A stretch of DNA of 64,000 bases from Phytophthora sp. 'mugwort' (GCA_033558025.1 JAUCEF010000017.1:2728001-2792000), one strand, 5' to 3'; positions 43,591 to 55,936 are shown, numbered from the stretch's first letter. The notes: a model not told the origin generated them from the sequence alone. Program-made: numbers and translations.

Positions 43591-43662
43591 GGCCTTGTGG
43601 TCTAGTGGTATGATTCTCGCTTAGGGTGCGAGAGGTCCCGGATTCGATCTCCGGCAAGGCCC
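43591..43662 (+). tRNA. tRNA-Pro(AGG), copy 75
   Basis: GCGTCTAATA variant. Confidence 0.95.
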
Positions 43663-43967
43663 TGCTCTTTGCTTGCCTTTTGGGACGCTCGCGATACGCA
43701 CTTGTTTTGGCCGCTGTGCGCCGTCTGATGGGTGCGTTGGCACGGCCACGTGTGTGGCACGATACGACTCTGTCCACCGCGCCCAAATCAGACGACGGAA
43801 ATGGAGCGTCTCATTTCAACGGCGGTAGGCGTCTAATATCTGTGTTGAAGGTCAGGGGAAGGTCAGCACAGCAGCGCGTTGGAACGGAGAACGTCTGGAG
43901 AGAGCTGTGAGCATGCGTAGGAGGCGTGCTGGCGGCGCGACATGTGGGTGTGAAGAATGATTTGCGT

Positions 43968-44039
43968 GGCCTTGTGGTCTAGTGGTATGATTCTCGCTTA
44001 GGGTGCGAGAGGTCCCGGATTCGATCTCCGGCAAGGCCC
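43968..44039 (+). tRNA. tRNA-Pro(AGG), copy 76
   Basis: GCGTCTAATA variant. Confidence 0.95.
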
Positions 44040-44344
44040 TGCTCTTTGCTTGCCTTTTGGGACGCTCGCGATACGCACTTGTTTTGGCCGCTGTGCGCCG
44101 TCTGATGGGTGCGTTGGCACGGCCACGTGTGTGGCACGATACGACTCTGTCCACCGCGCCCAAATCAGACGACGGAAATGGAGCGTCTCATTTCAACGGC
44201 GGTAGGCGTCTAATATCTGTGTTGAAGGTCAGGGGAAGGTCAGCACAGCAGCGCGTTGGAACGGAGAACGTCTGGAGAGAGCTGTGAGCATGCGTAGGAG
44301 GCGTGCTGGCGGCGCGACATGTGGGTGTGAAGAATGATTTGCGT

Positions 44345-44416
44345 GGCCTTGTGGTCTAGTGGTATGATTCTCGCTTAGGGTGCGAGAGGTCCCGGATTCG
44401 ATCTCCGGCAAGGCCC
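44345..44416 (+). tRNA. tRNA-Pro(AGG), copy 77
   Basis: GCGCAACATG variant. Confidence 0.95.
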
Positions 44417-44721
44417 TGCTCTTTGCTTGCCTTTTGGGACGCTCGCGATACGCACTTGTTTTGGCCGCTGTGCGCCGTCTGATGGGTGCGTTGGCACGGC
44501 CACGTGTGTGGCACGATACGACTCTGTCCACCGCGCCCAAATCAGACGACGGAAATGGAGCGTCTCATTTCAACGGCGGTAGGCGTCCAATATCTGTGTT
44601 GAAGGTCAGGGGAAGGTCAGCACAGCAGCGCGTTGGAACGGAGAACGTCTGGAGAGAGCTGTGAGCATGCGTAGGAGGCGTGCTGGCGGCGCAACATGTG
44701 GGTGTGAAGAATGATTTGCGT

Positions 44722-44793
44722 GGCCTTGTGGTCTAGTGGTATGATTCTCGCTTAGGGTGCGAGAGGTCCCGGATTCGATCTCCGGCAAGGCCC
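44722..44793 (+). tRNA. tRNA-Pro(AGG), copy 78
   Basis: 366-bp unit. Confidence 0.95.
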
Positions 44794-45087
44794 TGCTCTT
44801 TGCTTGCCTTTTGGGACGCTCGCGATACGCACTTGTTTTGGCCGCTGTGCGCCGTCTGATGGGTGCGTTGGCACGGCCACGTGTGTGGCACGATACGACT
44901 CTGTCCACCGCGCCCAAATCAGACGACGGAAATGGAGCGTCTCATTTCAACGGCGGTAGGCGTCCAATATCTGTGTTGAAGGTCAGCACAGCAGCGCGTT
45001 GGAACGGAGAACGTCTGGAGAGAGCTGTGAGCATGCGTAGGAGGCGTGCTGGCGGCGCGACATGTGGGTGTGAAGAATGATTTGCGT

Positions 45088-45159
45088 GGCCTTGTGGTCT
45101 AGTGGTATGATTCTCGCTTAGGGTGCGAGAGGTCCCGGATTCGATCTCCGGCAAGGCCC
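45088..45159 (+). tRNA. tRNA-Pro(AGG), copy 79
   Basis: GCGCAACATG variant. Confidence 0.95.
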
Positions 45160-45464
45160 TGCTCTTTGCTTGCCTTTTGGGACGCTCGCGATACGCACTT
45201 GTTTTGGCCGCTGTGCGCCGTCTGATGGGTGCGTTGGCACGGCCACGTGTGTGGCACGATACGACTCTGTCCACCGCGCCCAAATCAGACGACGGAAATG
45301 GAGCGTCTCATTTCAACGGCGGTAGGCGTCCAATATCTGTGTTGAAGGTCAGGGGAAGGTCAGCACAGCAGCGCGTTGGAACGGAGAACGTCTGGAGAGA
45401 GCTGTGAGCATGCGTAGGAGGCGTGCTGGCGGCGCAACATGTGGGTGTGAAGAATGATTTGCGT

Positions 45465-45536
45465 GGCCTTGTGGTCTAGTGGTATGATTCTCGCTTAGGG
45501 TGCGAGAGGTCCCGGATTCGATCTCCGGCAAGGCCC
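45465..45536 (+). tRNA. tRNA-Pro(AGG), copy 80
   Basis: 366-bp unit. Confidence 0.95.
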
Positions 45537-45830
45537 TGCTCTTTGCTTGCCTTTTGGGACGCTCGCGATACGCACTTGTTTTGGCCGCTGTGCGCCGTCT
45601 GATGGGTGCGTTGGCACGGCCACGTGTGTGGCACGATACGACTCTGTCCACCGCGCCCAAATCAGACGACGGAAATGGAGCGTCTCATTTCAACGGCGGT
45701 AGGCGTCCAATATCTGTGTTGAAGGTCAGCACAGCAGCGCGTTGGAACGGAGAACGTCTGGAGAGAGCTGTGAGCATGCGTAGGAGGCGTGCTGGCGGCG
45801 CGACATGTGGGTGTGAAGAATGATTTGCGT

Positions 45831-45902
45831 GGCCTTGTGGTCTAGTGGTATGATTCTCGCTTAGGGTGCGAGAGGTCCCGGATTCGATCTCCGGCAAGGC
45901 CC
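45831..45902 (+). tRNA. tRNA-Pro(AGG), copy 81
   Basis: 366-bp unit. Confidence 0.95.
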
Positions 45903-46196
45903 TGCTCTTTGCTTGCCTTTTGGGACGCTCGCGATACGCACTTGTTTTGGCCGCTGTGCGCCGTCTGATGGGTGCGTTGGCACGGCCACGTGTGTGGCAC
46001 GATACGACTCTGTCCACCGCGCCCAAATCAGACGACGGAAATGGAGCGTCTCATTTCAACGGCGGTAGGCGTCCAATATCTGTGTTGAAGGTCAGCACAG
46101 CAGCGCGTTGGAACGGAGAACGTCTGGAGAGAGCTGTGAGCATGCGTAGGAGGCGTGCTGGCGGCGCGACATGTGGGTGTGAAGAATGATTTGCGT

Positions 46197-46268
46197 GGCC
46201 TTGTGGTCTAGTGGTATGATTCTCGCTTAGGGTGCGAGAGGTCCCGGATTCGATCTCCGGCAAGGCCC
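46197..46268 (+). tRNA. tRNA-Pro(AGG), copy 82
   Basis: 367-bp unit. Confidence 0.95.
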
Positions 46269-46563
46269 TGCTCTTTGCTTGCCTTTTGGGACGCTCGCGA
46301 TACGCACTTGTTTTGGCCGCTGTGCGCCGTCTGATGGGTGCGTTGGCACGGCCACGTGTGTGGCACGATACGACTCTGTCCACCGCGCCCAAATCAGACG
46401 ACGGAAATGGAGCGTCTCATTTCAACGGCGGTAGGCGTCCAATATCTGTGTTGAAGGTCAGCACAGCAGCGCGTTTGGAACGGAGAACGTCTGGAGAGAG
46501 CTGTGAGCATGCGTAGGAGGCGTGCTGGCGGCGCGACATGTGGGTGTGAAGAATGATTTGCGT

Positions 46564-46635
46564 GGCCTTGTGGTCTAGTGGTATGATTCTCGCTTAGGGT
46601 GCGAGAGGTCCCGGATTCGATCTCCGGCAAGGCCC
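46564..46635 (+). tRNA. tRNA-Pro(AGG), copy 83
   Basis: Standard unit. Confidence 0.95.
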
Positions 46636-46940
46636 TGCTCTTTGCTTGCCTTTTGGGACGCTCGCGATACGCACTTGTTTTGGCCGCTGTGCGCCGTCTG
46701 ATGGGTGCGTTGGCACGGCCACGTGTGTGGCACGATACGACTCTGTCCACCGCGCCCAAATCAGACGACGGAAATGGAGCGTCTCATTTCAACGGCGGTA
46801 GGCGTCCAATATCTGTGTTGAAGGTCAGGGGAAGGTCAGCACAGCAGCGCGTTGGAACGGAGAACGTCTGGAGAGAGCTGTGAGCATGCGTAGGAGGCGT
46901 GCTGGCGGCGCGACATGTGGGTGTGAAGAATGATTTGCGT

Positions 46941-47012
46941 GGCCTTGTGGTCTAGTGGTATGATTCTCGCTTAGGGTGCGAGAGGTCCCGGATTCGATCT
47001 CCGGCAAGGCCC
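46941..47012 (+). tRNA. tRNA-Pro(AGG), copy 84
   Basis: 367-bp unit. Confidence 0.95.
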
Positions 47013-47307
47013 TGCTCTTTGCTTGCCTTTTGGGACGCTCGCGATACGCACTTGTTTTGGCCGCTGTGCGCCGTCTGATGGGTGCGTTGGCACGGCCACG
47101 TGTGTGGCACGATACGACTCTGTCCACCGCGCCCAAATCAGACGACGGAAATGGAGCGTCTCATTTCAACGGCGGTAGGCGTCCAATATCTGTGTTGAAG
47201 GTCAGCACAGCAGCGCGTTTGGAACGGAGAACGTCTGGAGAGAGCTGTGAGCATGCGTAGGAGGCGTGCTGGCGGCGCGACATGTGGGTGTGAAGAATGA
47301 TTTGCGT

Positions 47308-47379
47308 GGCCTTGTGGTCTAGTGGTATGATTCTCGCTTAGGGTGCGAGAGGTCCCGGATTCGATCTCCGGCAAGGCCC
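47308..47379 (+). tRNA. tRNA-Pro(AGG), copy 85
   Basis: Standard unit. Confidence 0.95.
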
Positions 47380-47684
47380 TGCTCTTTGCTTGCCTTTTGG
47401 GACGCTCGCGATACGCACTTGTTTTGGCCGCTGTGCGCCGTCTGATGGGTGCGTTGGCACGGCCACGTGTGTGGCACGATACGACTCTGTCCACCGCGCC
47501 CAAATCAGACGACGGAAATGGAGCGTCTCATTTCAACGGCGGTAGGCGTCCAATATCTGTGTTGAAGGTCAGGGGAAGGTCAGCACAGCAGCGCGTTGGA
47601 ACGGAGAACGTCTGGAGAGAGCTGTGAGCATGCGTAGGAGGCGTGCTGGCGGCGCGACATGTGGGTGTGAAGAATGATTTGCGT

Positions 47685-47756
47685 GGCCTTGTGGTCTAGT
47701 GGTATGATTCTCGCTTAGGGTGCGAGAGGTCCCGGATTCGATCTCCGGCAAGGCCC
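47685..47756 (+). tRNA. tRNA-Pro(AGG), copy 86
   Basis: 366-bp unit with TTTTAGGACG. Confidence 0.95.
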
Positions 47757-48050
47757 TGCTCTTTGCTTGCCTTTTAGGACGCTCGCGATACGCACTTGTT
47801 TTGGCCGCTGTGCGCCGTCTGATGGGTGCGTTGGCACGGCCACGTGTGTGGCACGATACGACTCTGTCCACCGCGCCCAAATCAGACGACGGAAATGGAG
47901 CGTCTCATTTCAACGGCGGTAGGCGTCCAATATCTGTGTTGAAGGTCAGCACAGCAGCGCGTTGGAACGGAGAACGTCTGGAGAGAGCTGTGAGCATGCG
48001 TAGGAGGCGTGCTGGCGGCGCGACATGTGGGTGTGAAGAATGATTTGCGT

Positions 48051-48122
48051 GGCCTTGTGGTCTAGTGGTATGATTCTCGCTTAGGGTGCGAGAGGTCCCG
48101 GATTCGATCTCCGGCAAGGCCC
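48051..48122 (+). tRNA. tRNA-Pro(AGG), copy 87
   Basis: Standard unit. Confidence 0.95.
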
Positions 48123-48427
48123 TGCTCTTTGCTTGCCTTTTGGGACGCTCGCGATACGCACTTGTTTTGGCCGCTGTGCGCCGTCTGATGGGTGCGTTGG
48201 CACGGCCACGTGTGTGGCACGATACGACTCTGTCCACCGCGCCCAAATCAGACGACGGAAATGGAGCGTCTCATTTCAACGGCGGTAGGCGTCCAATATC
48301 TGTGTTGAAGGTCAGGGGAAGGTCAGCACAGCAGCGCGTTGGAACGGAGAACGTCTGGAGAGAGCTGTGAGCATGCGTAGGAGGCGTGCTGGCGGCGCGA
48401 CATGTGGGTGTGAAGAATGATTTGCGT

Positions 48428-48499
48428 GGCCTTGTGGTCTAGTGGTATGATTCTCGCTTAGGGTGCGAGAGGTCCCGGATTCGATCTCCGGCAAGGCCC
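48428..48499 (+). tRNA. tRNA-Pro(AGG), copy 88
   Basis: TTTTAGGACG and AGCATAG. Confidence 0.95.
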
Positions 48500-48804
48500 T
48501 GCTCTTTGCTTGCCTTTTAGGACGCTCGCGATACGCACTTGTTTTGGCCGCTGTGCGCCGTCTGATGGGTGCGTTGGCACGGCCACGTGTGTGGCACGAT
48601 ACGACTCTGTCCACCGCGCCCAAATCAGACGACGGAAATGGAGCGTCTCATTTCAACGGCGGTAGGCGTCCAATATCTGTGTTGAAGGTCAGGGGAAGGT
48701 CAGCATAGCAGCGCGTTGGAACGGAGAACGTCTGGAGAGAGCTGTGAGCATGCGTAGGAGGCGTGCTGGCGGCGCGACATGTGGGTGTGAAGAATGATTT
48801 GCGT

Positions 48805-48876
48805 GGCCTTGTGGTCTAGTGGTATGATTCTCGCTTAGGGTGCGAGAGGTCCCGGATTCGATCTCCGGCAAGGCCC
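48805..48876 (+). tRNA. tRNA-Pro(AGG), copy 89
   Basis: Standard unit. Confidence 0.95.
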
Positions 48877-49181
48877 TGCTCTTTGCTTGCCTTTTGGGAC
48901 GCTCGCGATACGCACTTGTTTTGGCCGCTGTGCGCCGTCTGATGGGTGCGTTGGCACGGCCACGTGTGTGGCACGATACGACTCTGTCCACCGCGCCCAA
49001 ATCAGACGACGGAAATGGAGCGTCTCATTTCAACGGCGGTAGGCGTCCAATATCTGTGTTGAAGGTCAGGGGAAGGTCAGCACAGCAGCGCGTTGGAACG
49101 GAGAACGTCTGGAGAGAGCTGTGAGCATGCGTAGGAGGCGTGCTGGCGGCGCGACATGTGGGTGTGAAGAATGATTTGCGT

Positions 49182-49253
49182 GGCCTTGTGGTCTAGTGGT
49201 ATGATTCTCGCTTAGGGTGCGAGAGGTCCCGGATTCGATCTCCGGCAAGGCCC
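49182..49253 (+). tRNA. tRNA-Pro(AGG), copy 90
   Basis: 366-bp unit. Confidence 0.95.
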
Positions 49254-49547
49254 TGCTCTTTGCTTGCCTTTTGGGACGCTCGCGATACGCACTTGTTTTG
49301 GCCGCTGTGCGCCGTCTGATGGGTGCGTTGGCACGGCCACGTGTGTGGCACGATACGACTCTGTCCACCGCGCCCAAATCAGACGACGGAAATGGAGCGT
49401 CTCATTTCAACGGCGGTAGGCGTCCAATATCTGTGTTGAAGGTCAGCACAGCAGCGCGTTGGAACGGAGAACGTCTGGAGAGAGCTGTGAGCATGCGTAG
49501 GAGGCGTGCTGGCGGCGCGACATGTGGGTGTGAAGAATGATTTGCGT

Positions 49548-49619
49548 GGCCTTGTGGTCTAGTGGTATGATTCTCGCTTAGGGTGCGAGAGGTCCCGGAT
49601 TCGATCTCCGGCAAGGCCC
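49548..49619 (+). tRNA. tRNA-Pro(AGG), copy 91
   Basis: AGCATAG variant. Confidence 0.95.
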
Positions 49620-49924
49620 TGCTCTTTGCTTGCCTTTTGGGACGCTCGCGATACGCACTTGTTTTGGCCGCTGTGCGCCGTCTGATGGGTGCGTTGGCAC
49701 GGCCACGTGTGTGGCACGATACGACTCTGTCCACCGCGCCCAAATCAGACGACGGAAATGGAGCGTCTCATTTCAACGGCGGTAGGCGTCCAATATCTGT
49801 GTTGAAGGTCAGGGGAAGGTCAGCATAGCAGCGCGTTGGAACGGAGAACGTCTGGAGAGAGCTGTGAGCATGCGTAGGAGGCGTGCTGGCGGCGCGACAT
49901 GTGGGTGTGAAGAATGATTTGCGT

Positions 49925-49996
49925 GGCCTTGTGGTCTAGTGGTATGATTCTCGCTTAGGGTGCGAGAGGTCCCGGATTCGATCTCCGGCAAGGCCC
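49925..49996 (+). tRNA. tRNA-Pro(AGG), copy 92
   Basis: Standard unit. Confidence 0.95.
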
Positions 49997-50301
49997 TGCT
50001 CTTTGCTTGCCTTTTGGGACGCTCGCGATACGCACTTGTTTTGGCCGCTGTGCGCCGTCTGATGGGTGCGTTGGCACGGCCACGTGTGTGGCACGATACG
50101 ACTCTGTCCACCGCGCCCAAATCAGACGACGGAAATGGAGCGTCTCATTTCAACGGCGGTAGGCGTCCAATATCTGTGTTGAAGGTCAGGGGAAGGTCAG
50201 CACAGCAGCGCGTTGGAACGGAGAACGTCTGGAGAGAGCTGTGAGCATGCGTAGGAGGCGTGCTGGCGGCGCGACATGTGGGTGTGAAGAATGATTTGCG
50301 T

Positions 50302-50373
50302 GGCCTTGTGGTCTAGTGGTATGATTCTCGCTTAGGGTGCGAGAGGTCCCGGATTCGATCTCCGGCAAGGCCC
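50302..50373 (+). tRNA. tRNA-Pro(AGG), copy 93
   Basis: 366-bp unit. Confidence 0.95.
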
Positions 50374-50667
50374 TGCTCTTTGCTTGCCTTTTGGGACGCT
50401 CGCGATACGCACTTGTTTTGGCCGCTGTGCGCCGTCTGATGGGTGCGTTGGCACGGCCACGTGTGTGGCACGATACGACTCTGTCCACCGCGCCCAAATC
50501 AGACGACGGAAATGGAGCGTCTCATTTCAACGGCGGTAGGCGTCCAATATCTGTGTTGAAGGTCAGCACAGCAGCGCGTTGGAACGGAGAACGTCTGGAG
50601 AGAGCTGTGAGCATGCGTAGGAGGCGTGCTGGCGGCGCGACATGTGGGTGTGAAGAATGATTTGCGT

Positions 50668-50739
50668 GGCCTTGTGGTCTAGTGGTATGATTCTCGCTTA
50701 GGGTGCGAGAGGTCCCGGATTCGATCTCCGGCAAGGCCC
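50668..50739 (+). tRNA. tRNA-Pro(AGG), copy 94
   Basis: Triple marker as copies 7 and 54. Confidence 0.95.
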
Positions 50740-51044
50740 TGCTCTTTGCTTGCCTTTTAGGACGCTCGCGATACGCACTTGTTTTGGCCGCTGTGCGCCG
50801 TCTGATGGGTGCGTTGGCACGGCCACGTGTGTGGCACGATACGACTCTGTCCACCGCGCCCAAATCAGACGACGGAAATGGAGCGTCTCATTTCAACGGC
50901 GGTAGGCGTCCAATATCTGTGTTGAAGGTCAGGGGAAGGTCAGCACAGCAGCGCGTTGGAATGGAGAACGTCTGGAGAGAGCTGTGAGCATGCATAGGAG
51001 GCGTGCTGGCGGCGCGACATGTGGGTGTGAAGAATGATTTGCGT

Positions 51045-51116
51045 GGCCTTGTGGTCTAGTGGTATGATTCTCGCTTAGGGTGCGAGAGGTCCCGGATTCG
51101 ATCTCCGGCAAGGCCC
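51045..51116 (+). tRNA. tRNA-Pro(AGG), copy 95
   Basis: Standard unit. Confidence 0.95.
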
Positions 51117-51421
51117 TGCTCTTTGCTTGCCTTTTGGGACGCTCGCGATACGCACTTGTTTTGGCCGCTGTGCGCCGTCTGATGGGTGCGTTGGCACGGC
51201 CACGTGTGTGGCACGATACGACTCTGTCCACCGCGCCCAAATCAGACGACGGAAATGGAGCGTCTCATTTCAACGGCGGTAGGCGTCCAATATCTGTGTT
51301 GAAGGTCAGGGGAAGGTCAGCACAGCAGCGCGTTGGAACGGAGAACGTCTGGAGAGAGCTGTGAGCATGCGTAGGAGGCGTGCTGGCGGCGCGACATGTG
51401 GGTGTGAAGAATGATTTGCGT

Positions 51422-51493
51422 GGCCTTGTGGTCTAGTGGTATGATTCTCGCTTAGGGTGCGAGAGGTCCCGGATTCGATCTCCGGCAAGGCCC
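51422..51493 (+). tRNA. tRNA-Pro(AGG), copy 96
   Basis: Standard unit. Confidence 0.95.
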
Positions 51494-51798
51494 TGCTCTT
51501 TGCTTGCCTTTTGGGACGCTCGCGATACGCACTTGTTTTGGCCGCTGTGCGCCGTCTGATGGGTGCGTTGGCACGGCCACGTGTGTGGCACGATACGACT
51601 CTGTCCACCGCGCCCAAATCAGACGACGGAAATGGAGCGTCTCATTTCAACGGCGGTAGGCGTCCAATATCTGTGTTGAAGGTCAGGGGAAGGTCAGCAC
51701 AGCAGCGCGTTGGAACGGAGAACGTCTGGAGAGAGCTGTGAGCATGCGTAGGAGGCGTGCTGGCGGCGCGACATGTGGGTGTGAAGAATGATTTGCGT

Positions 51799-51870
51799 GG
51801 CCTTGTGGTCTAGTGGTATGATTCTCGCTTAGGGTGCGAGAGGTCCCGGATTCGATCTCCGGCAAGGCCC
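51799..51870 (+). tRNA. tRNA-Pro(AGG), copy 97
   Basis: Standard unit. Confidence 0.95.
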
Positions 51871-52175
51871 TGCTCTTTGCTTGCCTTTTGGGACGCTCGC
51901 GATACGCACTTGTTTTGGCCGCTGTGCGCCGTCTGATGGGTGCGTTGGCACGGCCACGTGTGTGGCACGATACGACTCTGTCCACCGCGCCCAAATCAGA
52001 CGACGGAAATGGAGCGTCTCATTTCAACGGCGGTAGGCGTCCAATATCTGTGTTGAAGGTCAGGGGAAGGTCAGCACAGCAGCGCGTTGGAACGGAGAAC
52101 GTCTGGAGAGAGCTGTGAGCATGCGTAGGAGGCGTGCTGGCGGCGCGACATGTGGGTGTGAAGAATGATTTGCGT

Positions 52176-52247
52176 GGCCTTGTGGTCTAGTGGTATGATT
52201 CTCGCTTAGGGTGCGAGAGGTCCCGGATTCGATCTCCGGCAAGGCCC
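52176..52247 (+). tRNA. tRNA-Pro(AGG), copy 98
   Basis: Standard unit. Confidence 0.95.
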
Positions 52248-52552
52248 TGCTCTTTGCTTGCCTTTTGGGACGCTCGCGATACGCACTTGTTTTGGCCGCT
52301 GTGCGCCGTCTGATGGGTGCGTTGGCACGGCCACGTGTGTGGCACGATACGACTCTGTCCACCGCGCCCAAATCAGACGACGGAAATGGAGCGTCTCATT
52401 TCAACGGCGGTAGGCGTCCAATATCTGTGTTGAAGGTCAGGGGAAGGTCAGCACAGCAGCGCGTTGGAACGGAGAACGTCTGGAGAGAGCTGTGAGCATG
52501 CGTAGGAGGCGTGCTGGCGGCGCGACATGTGGGTGTGAAGAATGATTTGCGT

Positions 52553-52624
52553 GGCCTTGTGGTCTAGTGGTATGATTCTCGCTTAGGGTGCGAGAGGTCC
52601 CGGATTCGATCTCCGGCAAGGCCC
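52553..52624 (+). tRNA. tRNA-Pro(AGG), copy 99
   Basis: 378-bp unit as copy 11. Confidence 0.95.
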
Positions 52625-52930
52625 TGCTCTTTGCTTGCCTTTTGGGACGCTCGCGATACGCACTTGTTTTGGCCGCTGTGCGCCGTCTGATGGGTGCGTT
52701 GGCACGGCCACGTGTGTGGCACGATACGACTCTGTCCACCGTGCCCAAATCAGACGACGGAAATGGAGCGTCTCATTTCAACGGCGGTAGGCGTCCAATA
52801 TCTGTGTTGAAGGTCAGGGGAAGGTCAGCATAGCAGCGCGTTGGAACGGAGAACGTCTGGAGAGAGCTGTGAGCATGCGTAGGAGGCGTGCTGGCGGCGC
52901 GAACATGTGGGTGTGAAGAATGATTTGCGT

Positions 52931-53002
52931 GGCCTTGTGGTCTAGTGGTATGATTCTCGCTTAGGGTGCGAGAGGTCCCGGATTCGATCTCCGGCAAGGC
53001 CC
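52931..53002 (+). tRNA. tRNA-Pro(AGG), copy 100
   Basis: Standard unit. Confidence 0.95.
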
Positions 53003-53307
53003 TGCTCTTTGCTTGCCTTTTGGGACGCTCGCGATACGCACTTGTTTTGGCCGCTGTGCGCCGTCTGATGGGTGCGTTGGCACGGCCACGTGTGTGGCAC
53101 GATACGACTCTGTCCACCGCGCCCAAATCAGACGACGGAAATGGAGCGTCTCATTTCAACGGCGGTAGGCGTCCAATATCTGTGTTGAAGGTCAGGGGAA
53201 GGTCAGCACAGCAGCGCGTTGGAACGGAGAACGTCTGGAGAGAGCTGTGAGCATGCGTAGGAGGCGTGCTGGCGGCGCGACATGTGGGTGTGAAGAATGA
53301 TTTGCGT

Positions 53308-53379
53308 GGCCTTGTGGTCTAGTGGTATGATTCTCGCTTAGGGTGCGAGAGGTCCCGGATTCGATCTCCGGCAAGGCCC
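53308..53379 (+). tRNA. tRNA-Pro(AGG), copy 101
   Basis: Standard unit. Confidence 0.95.
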
Positions 53380-53684
53380 TGCTCTTTGCTTGCCTTTTGG
53401 GACGCTCGCGATACGCACTTGTTTTGGCCGCTGTGCGCCGTCTGATGGGTGCGTTGGCACGGCCACGTGTGTGGCACGATACGACTCTGTCCACCGCGCC
53501 CAAATCAGACGACGGAAATGGAGCGTCTCATTTCAACGGCGGTAGGCGTCCAATATCTGTGTTGAAGGTCAGGGGAAGGTCAGCACAGCAGCGCGTTGGA
53601 ACGGAGAACGTCTGGAGAGAGCTGTGAGCATGCGTAGGAGGCGTGCTGGCGGCGCGACATGTGGGTGTGAAGAATGATTTGCGT

Positions 53685-53756
53685 GGCCTTGTGGTCTAGT
53701 GGTATGATTCTCGCTTAGGGTGCGAGAGGTCCCGGATTCGATCTCCGGCAAGGCCC
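53685..53756 (+). tRNA. tRNA-Pro(AGG), copy 102
   Basis: 378-bp unit as copy 11. Confidence 0.95.
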
Positions 53757-54062
53757 TGCTCTTTGCTTGCCTTTTGGGACGCTCGCGATACGCACTTGTT
53801 TTGGCCGCTGTGCGCCGTCTGATGGGTGCGTTGGCACGGCCACGTGTGTGGCACGATACGACTCTGTCCACCGTGCCCAAATCAGACGACGGAAATGGAG
53901 CGTCTCATTTCAACGGCGGTAGGCGTCCAATATCTGTGTTGAAGGTCAGGGGAAGGTCAGCATAGCAGCGCGTTGGAACGGAGAACGTCTGGAGAGAGCT
54001 GTGAGCATGCGTAGGAGGCGTGCTGGCGGCGCGAACATGTGGGTGTGAAGAATGATTTGCGT

Positions 54063-54134
54063 GGCCTTGTGGTCTAGTGGTATGATTCTCGCTTAGGGTG
54101 CGAGAGGTCCCGGATTCGATCTCCGGCAAGGCCC
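54063..54134 (+). tRNA. tRNA-Pro(AGG), copy 103
   Basis: Standard unit. Confidence 0.95.
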
Positions 54135-54439
54135 TGCTCTTTGCTTGCCTTTTGGGACGCTCGCGATACGCACTTGTTTTGGCCGCTGTGCGCCGTCTGA
54201 TGGGTGCGTTGGCACGGCCACGTGTGTGGCACGATACGACTCTGTCCACCGCGCCCAAATCAGACGACGGAAATGGAGCGTCTCATTTCAACGGCGGTAG
54301 GCGTCCAATATCTGTGTTGAAGGTCAGGGGAAGGTCAGCACAGCAGCGCGTTGGAACGGAGAACGTCTGGAGAGAGCTGTGAGCATGCGTAGGAGGCGTG
54401 CTGGCGGCGCGACATGTGGGTGTGAAGAATGATTTGCGT

Positions 54440-54511
54440 GGCCTTGTGGTCTAGTGGTATGATTCTCGCTTAGGGTGCGAGAGGTCCCGGATTCGATCTC
54501 CGGCAAGGCCC
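54440..54511 (+). tRNA. tRNA-Pro(AGG), copy 104
   Basis: CCGTGCCC and AGCATAG, as copy 13. Confidence 0.95.
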
Positions 54512-54816
54512 TGCTCTTTGCTTGCCTTTTGGGACGCTCGCGATACGCACTTGTTTTGGCCGCTGTGCGCCGTCTGATGGGTGCGTTGGCACGGCCACGT
54601 GTGTGGCACGATACGACTCTGTCCACCGTGCCCAAATCAGACGACGGAAATGGAGCGTCTCATTTCAACGGCGGTAGGCGTCCAATATCTGTGTTGAAGG
54701 TCAGGGGAAGGTCAGCATAGCAGCGCGTTGGAACGGAGAACGTCTGGAGAGAGCTGTGAGCATGCGTAGGAGGCGTGCTGGCGGCGCGACATGTGGGTGT
54801 GAAGAATGATTTGCGT

Positions 54817-54888
54817 GGCCTTGTGGTCTAGTGGTATGATTCTCGCTTAGGGTGCGAGAGGTCCCGGATTCGATCTCCGGCAAGGCCC
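54817..54888 (+). tRNA. tRNA-Pro(AGG), copy 105
   Basis: Standard unit. Confidence 0.95.
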
Positions 54889-55193
54889 TGCTCTTTGCTT
54901 GCCTTTTGGGACGCTCGCGATACGCACTTGTTTTGGCCGCTGTGCGCCGTCTGATGGGTGCGTTGGCACGGCCACGTGTGTGGCACGATACGACTCTGTC
55001 CACCGCGCCCAAATCAGACGACGGAAATGGAGCGTCTCATTTCAACGGCGGTAGGCGTCCAATATCTGTGTTGAAGGTCAGGGGAAGGTCAGCACAGCAG
55101 CGCGTTGGAACGGAGAACGTCTGGAGAGAGCTGTGAGCATGCGTAGGAGGCGTGCTGGCGGCGCGACATGTGGGTGTGAAGAATGATTTGCGT

Positions 55194-55265
55194 GGCCTTG
55201 TGGTCTAGTGGTATGATTCTCGCTTAGGGTGCGAGAGGTCCCGGATTCGATCTCCGGCAAGGCCC
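55194..55265 (+). tRNA. tRNA-Pro(AGG), copy 106
   Basis: 366-bp unit with private CAGGGCG. Confidence 0.95.
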
Positions 55266-55559
55266 TGCTCTTTGCTTGCCTTTTGGGACGCTCGCGATAC
55301 GCACTTGTTTTGGCCGCTGTGCGCCGTCTGATGGGTGCGTTGGCACGGCCACGTGTGTGGCACGATACGACTCTGTCCACCGCGCCCAAATCAGACGACG
55401 GAAATGGAGCGTCTCATTTCAACGGCGGTAGGCGTCCAATATCTGTGTTGAAGGTCAGCACAGCAGGGCGTTGGAACGGAGAACGTCTGGAGAGAGCTGT
55501 GAGCATGCGTAGGAGGCGTGCTGGCGGCGCGACATGTGGGTGTGAAGAATGATTTGCGT

Positions 55560-55631
55560 GGCCTTGTGGTCTAGTGGTATGATTCTCGCTTAGGGTGCGA
55601 GAGGTCCCGGATTCGATCTCCGGCAAGGCCC
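55560..55631 (+). tRNA. tRNA-Pro(AGG), copy 107
   Basis: Standard unit. Confidence 0.95.
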
Positions 55632-55936
55632 TGCTCTTTGCTTGCCTTTTGGGACGCTCGCGATACGCACTTGTTTTGGCCGCTGTGCGCCGTCTGATGG
55701 GTGCGTTGGCACGGCCACGTGTGTGGCACGATACGACTCTGTCCACCGCGCCCAAATCAGACGACGGAAATGGAGCGTCTCATTTCAACGGCGGTAGGCG
55801 TCCAATATCTGTGTTGAAGGTCAGGGGAAGGTCAGCACAGCAGCGCGTTGGAACGGAGAACGTCTGGAGAGAGCTGTGAGCATGCGTAGGAGGCGTGCTG
55901 GCGGCGCGACATGTGGGTGTGAAGAATGATTTGCGT

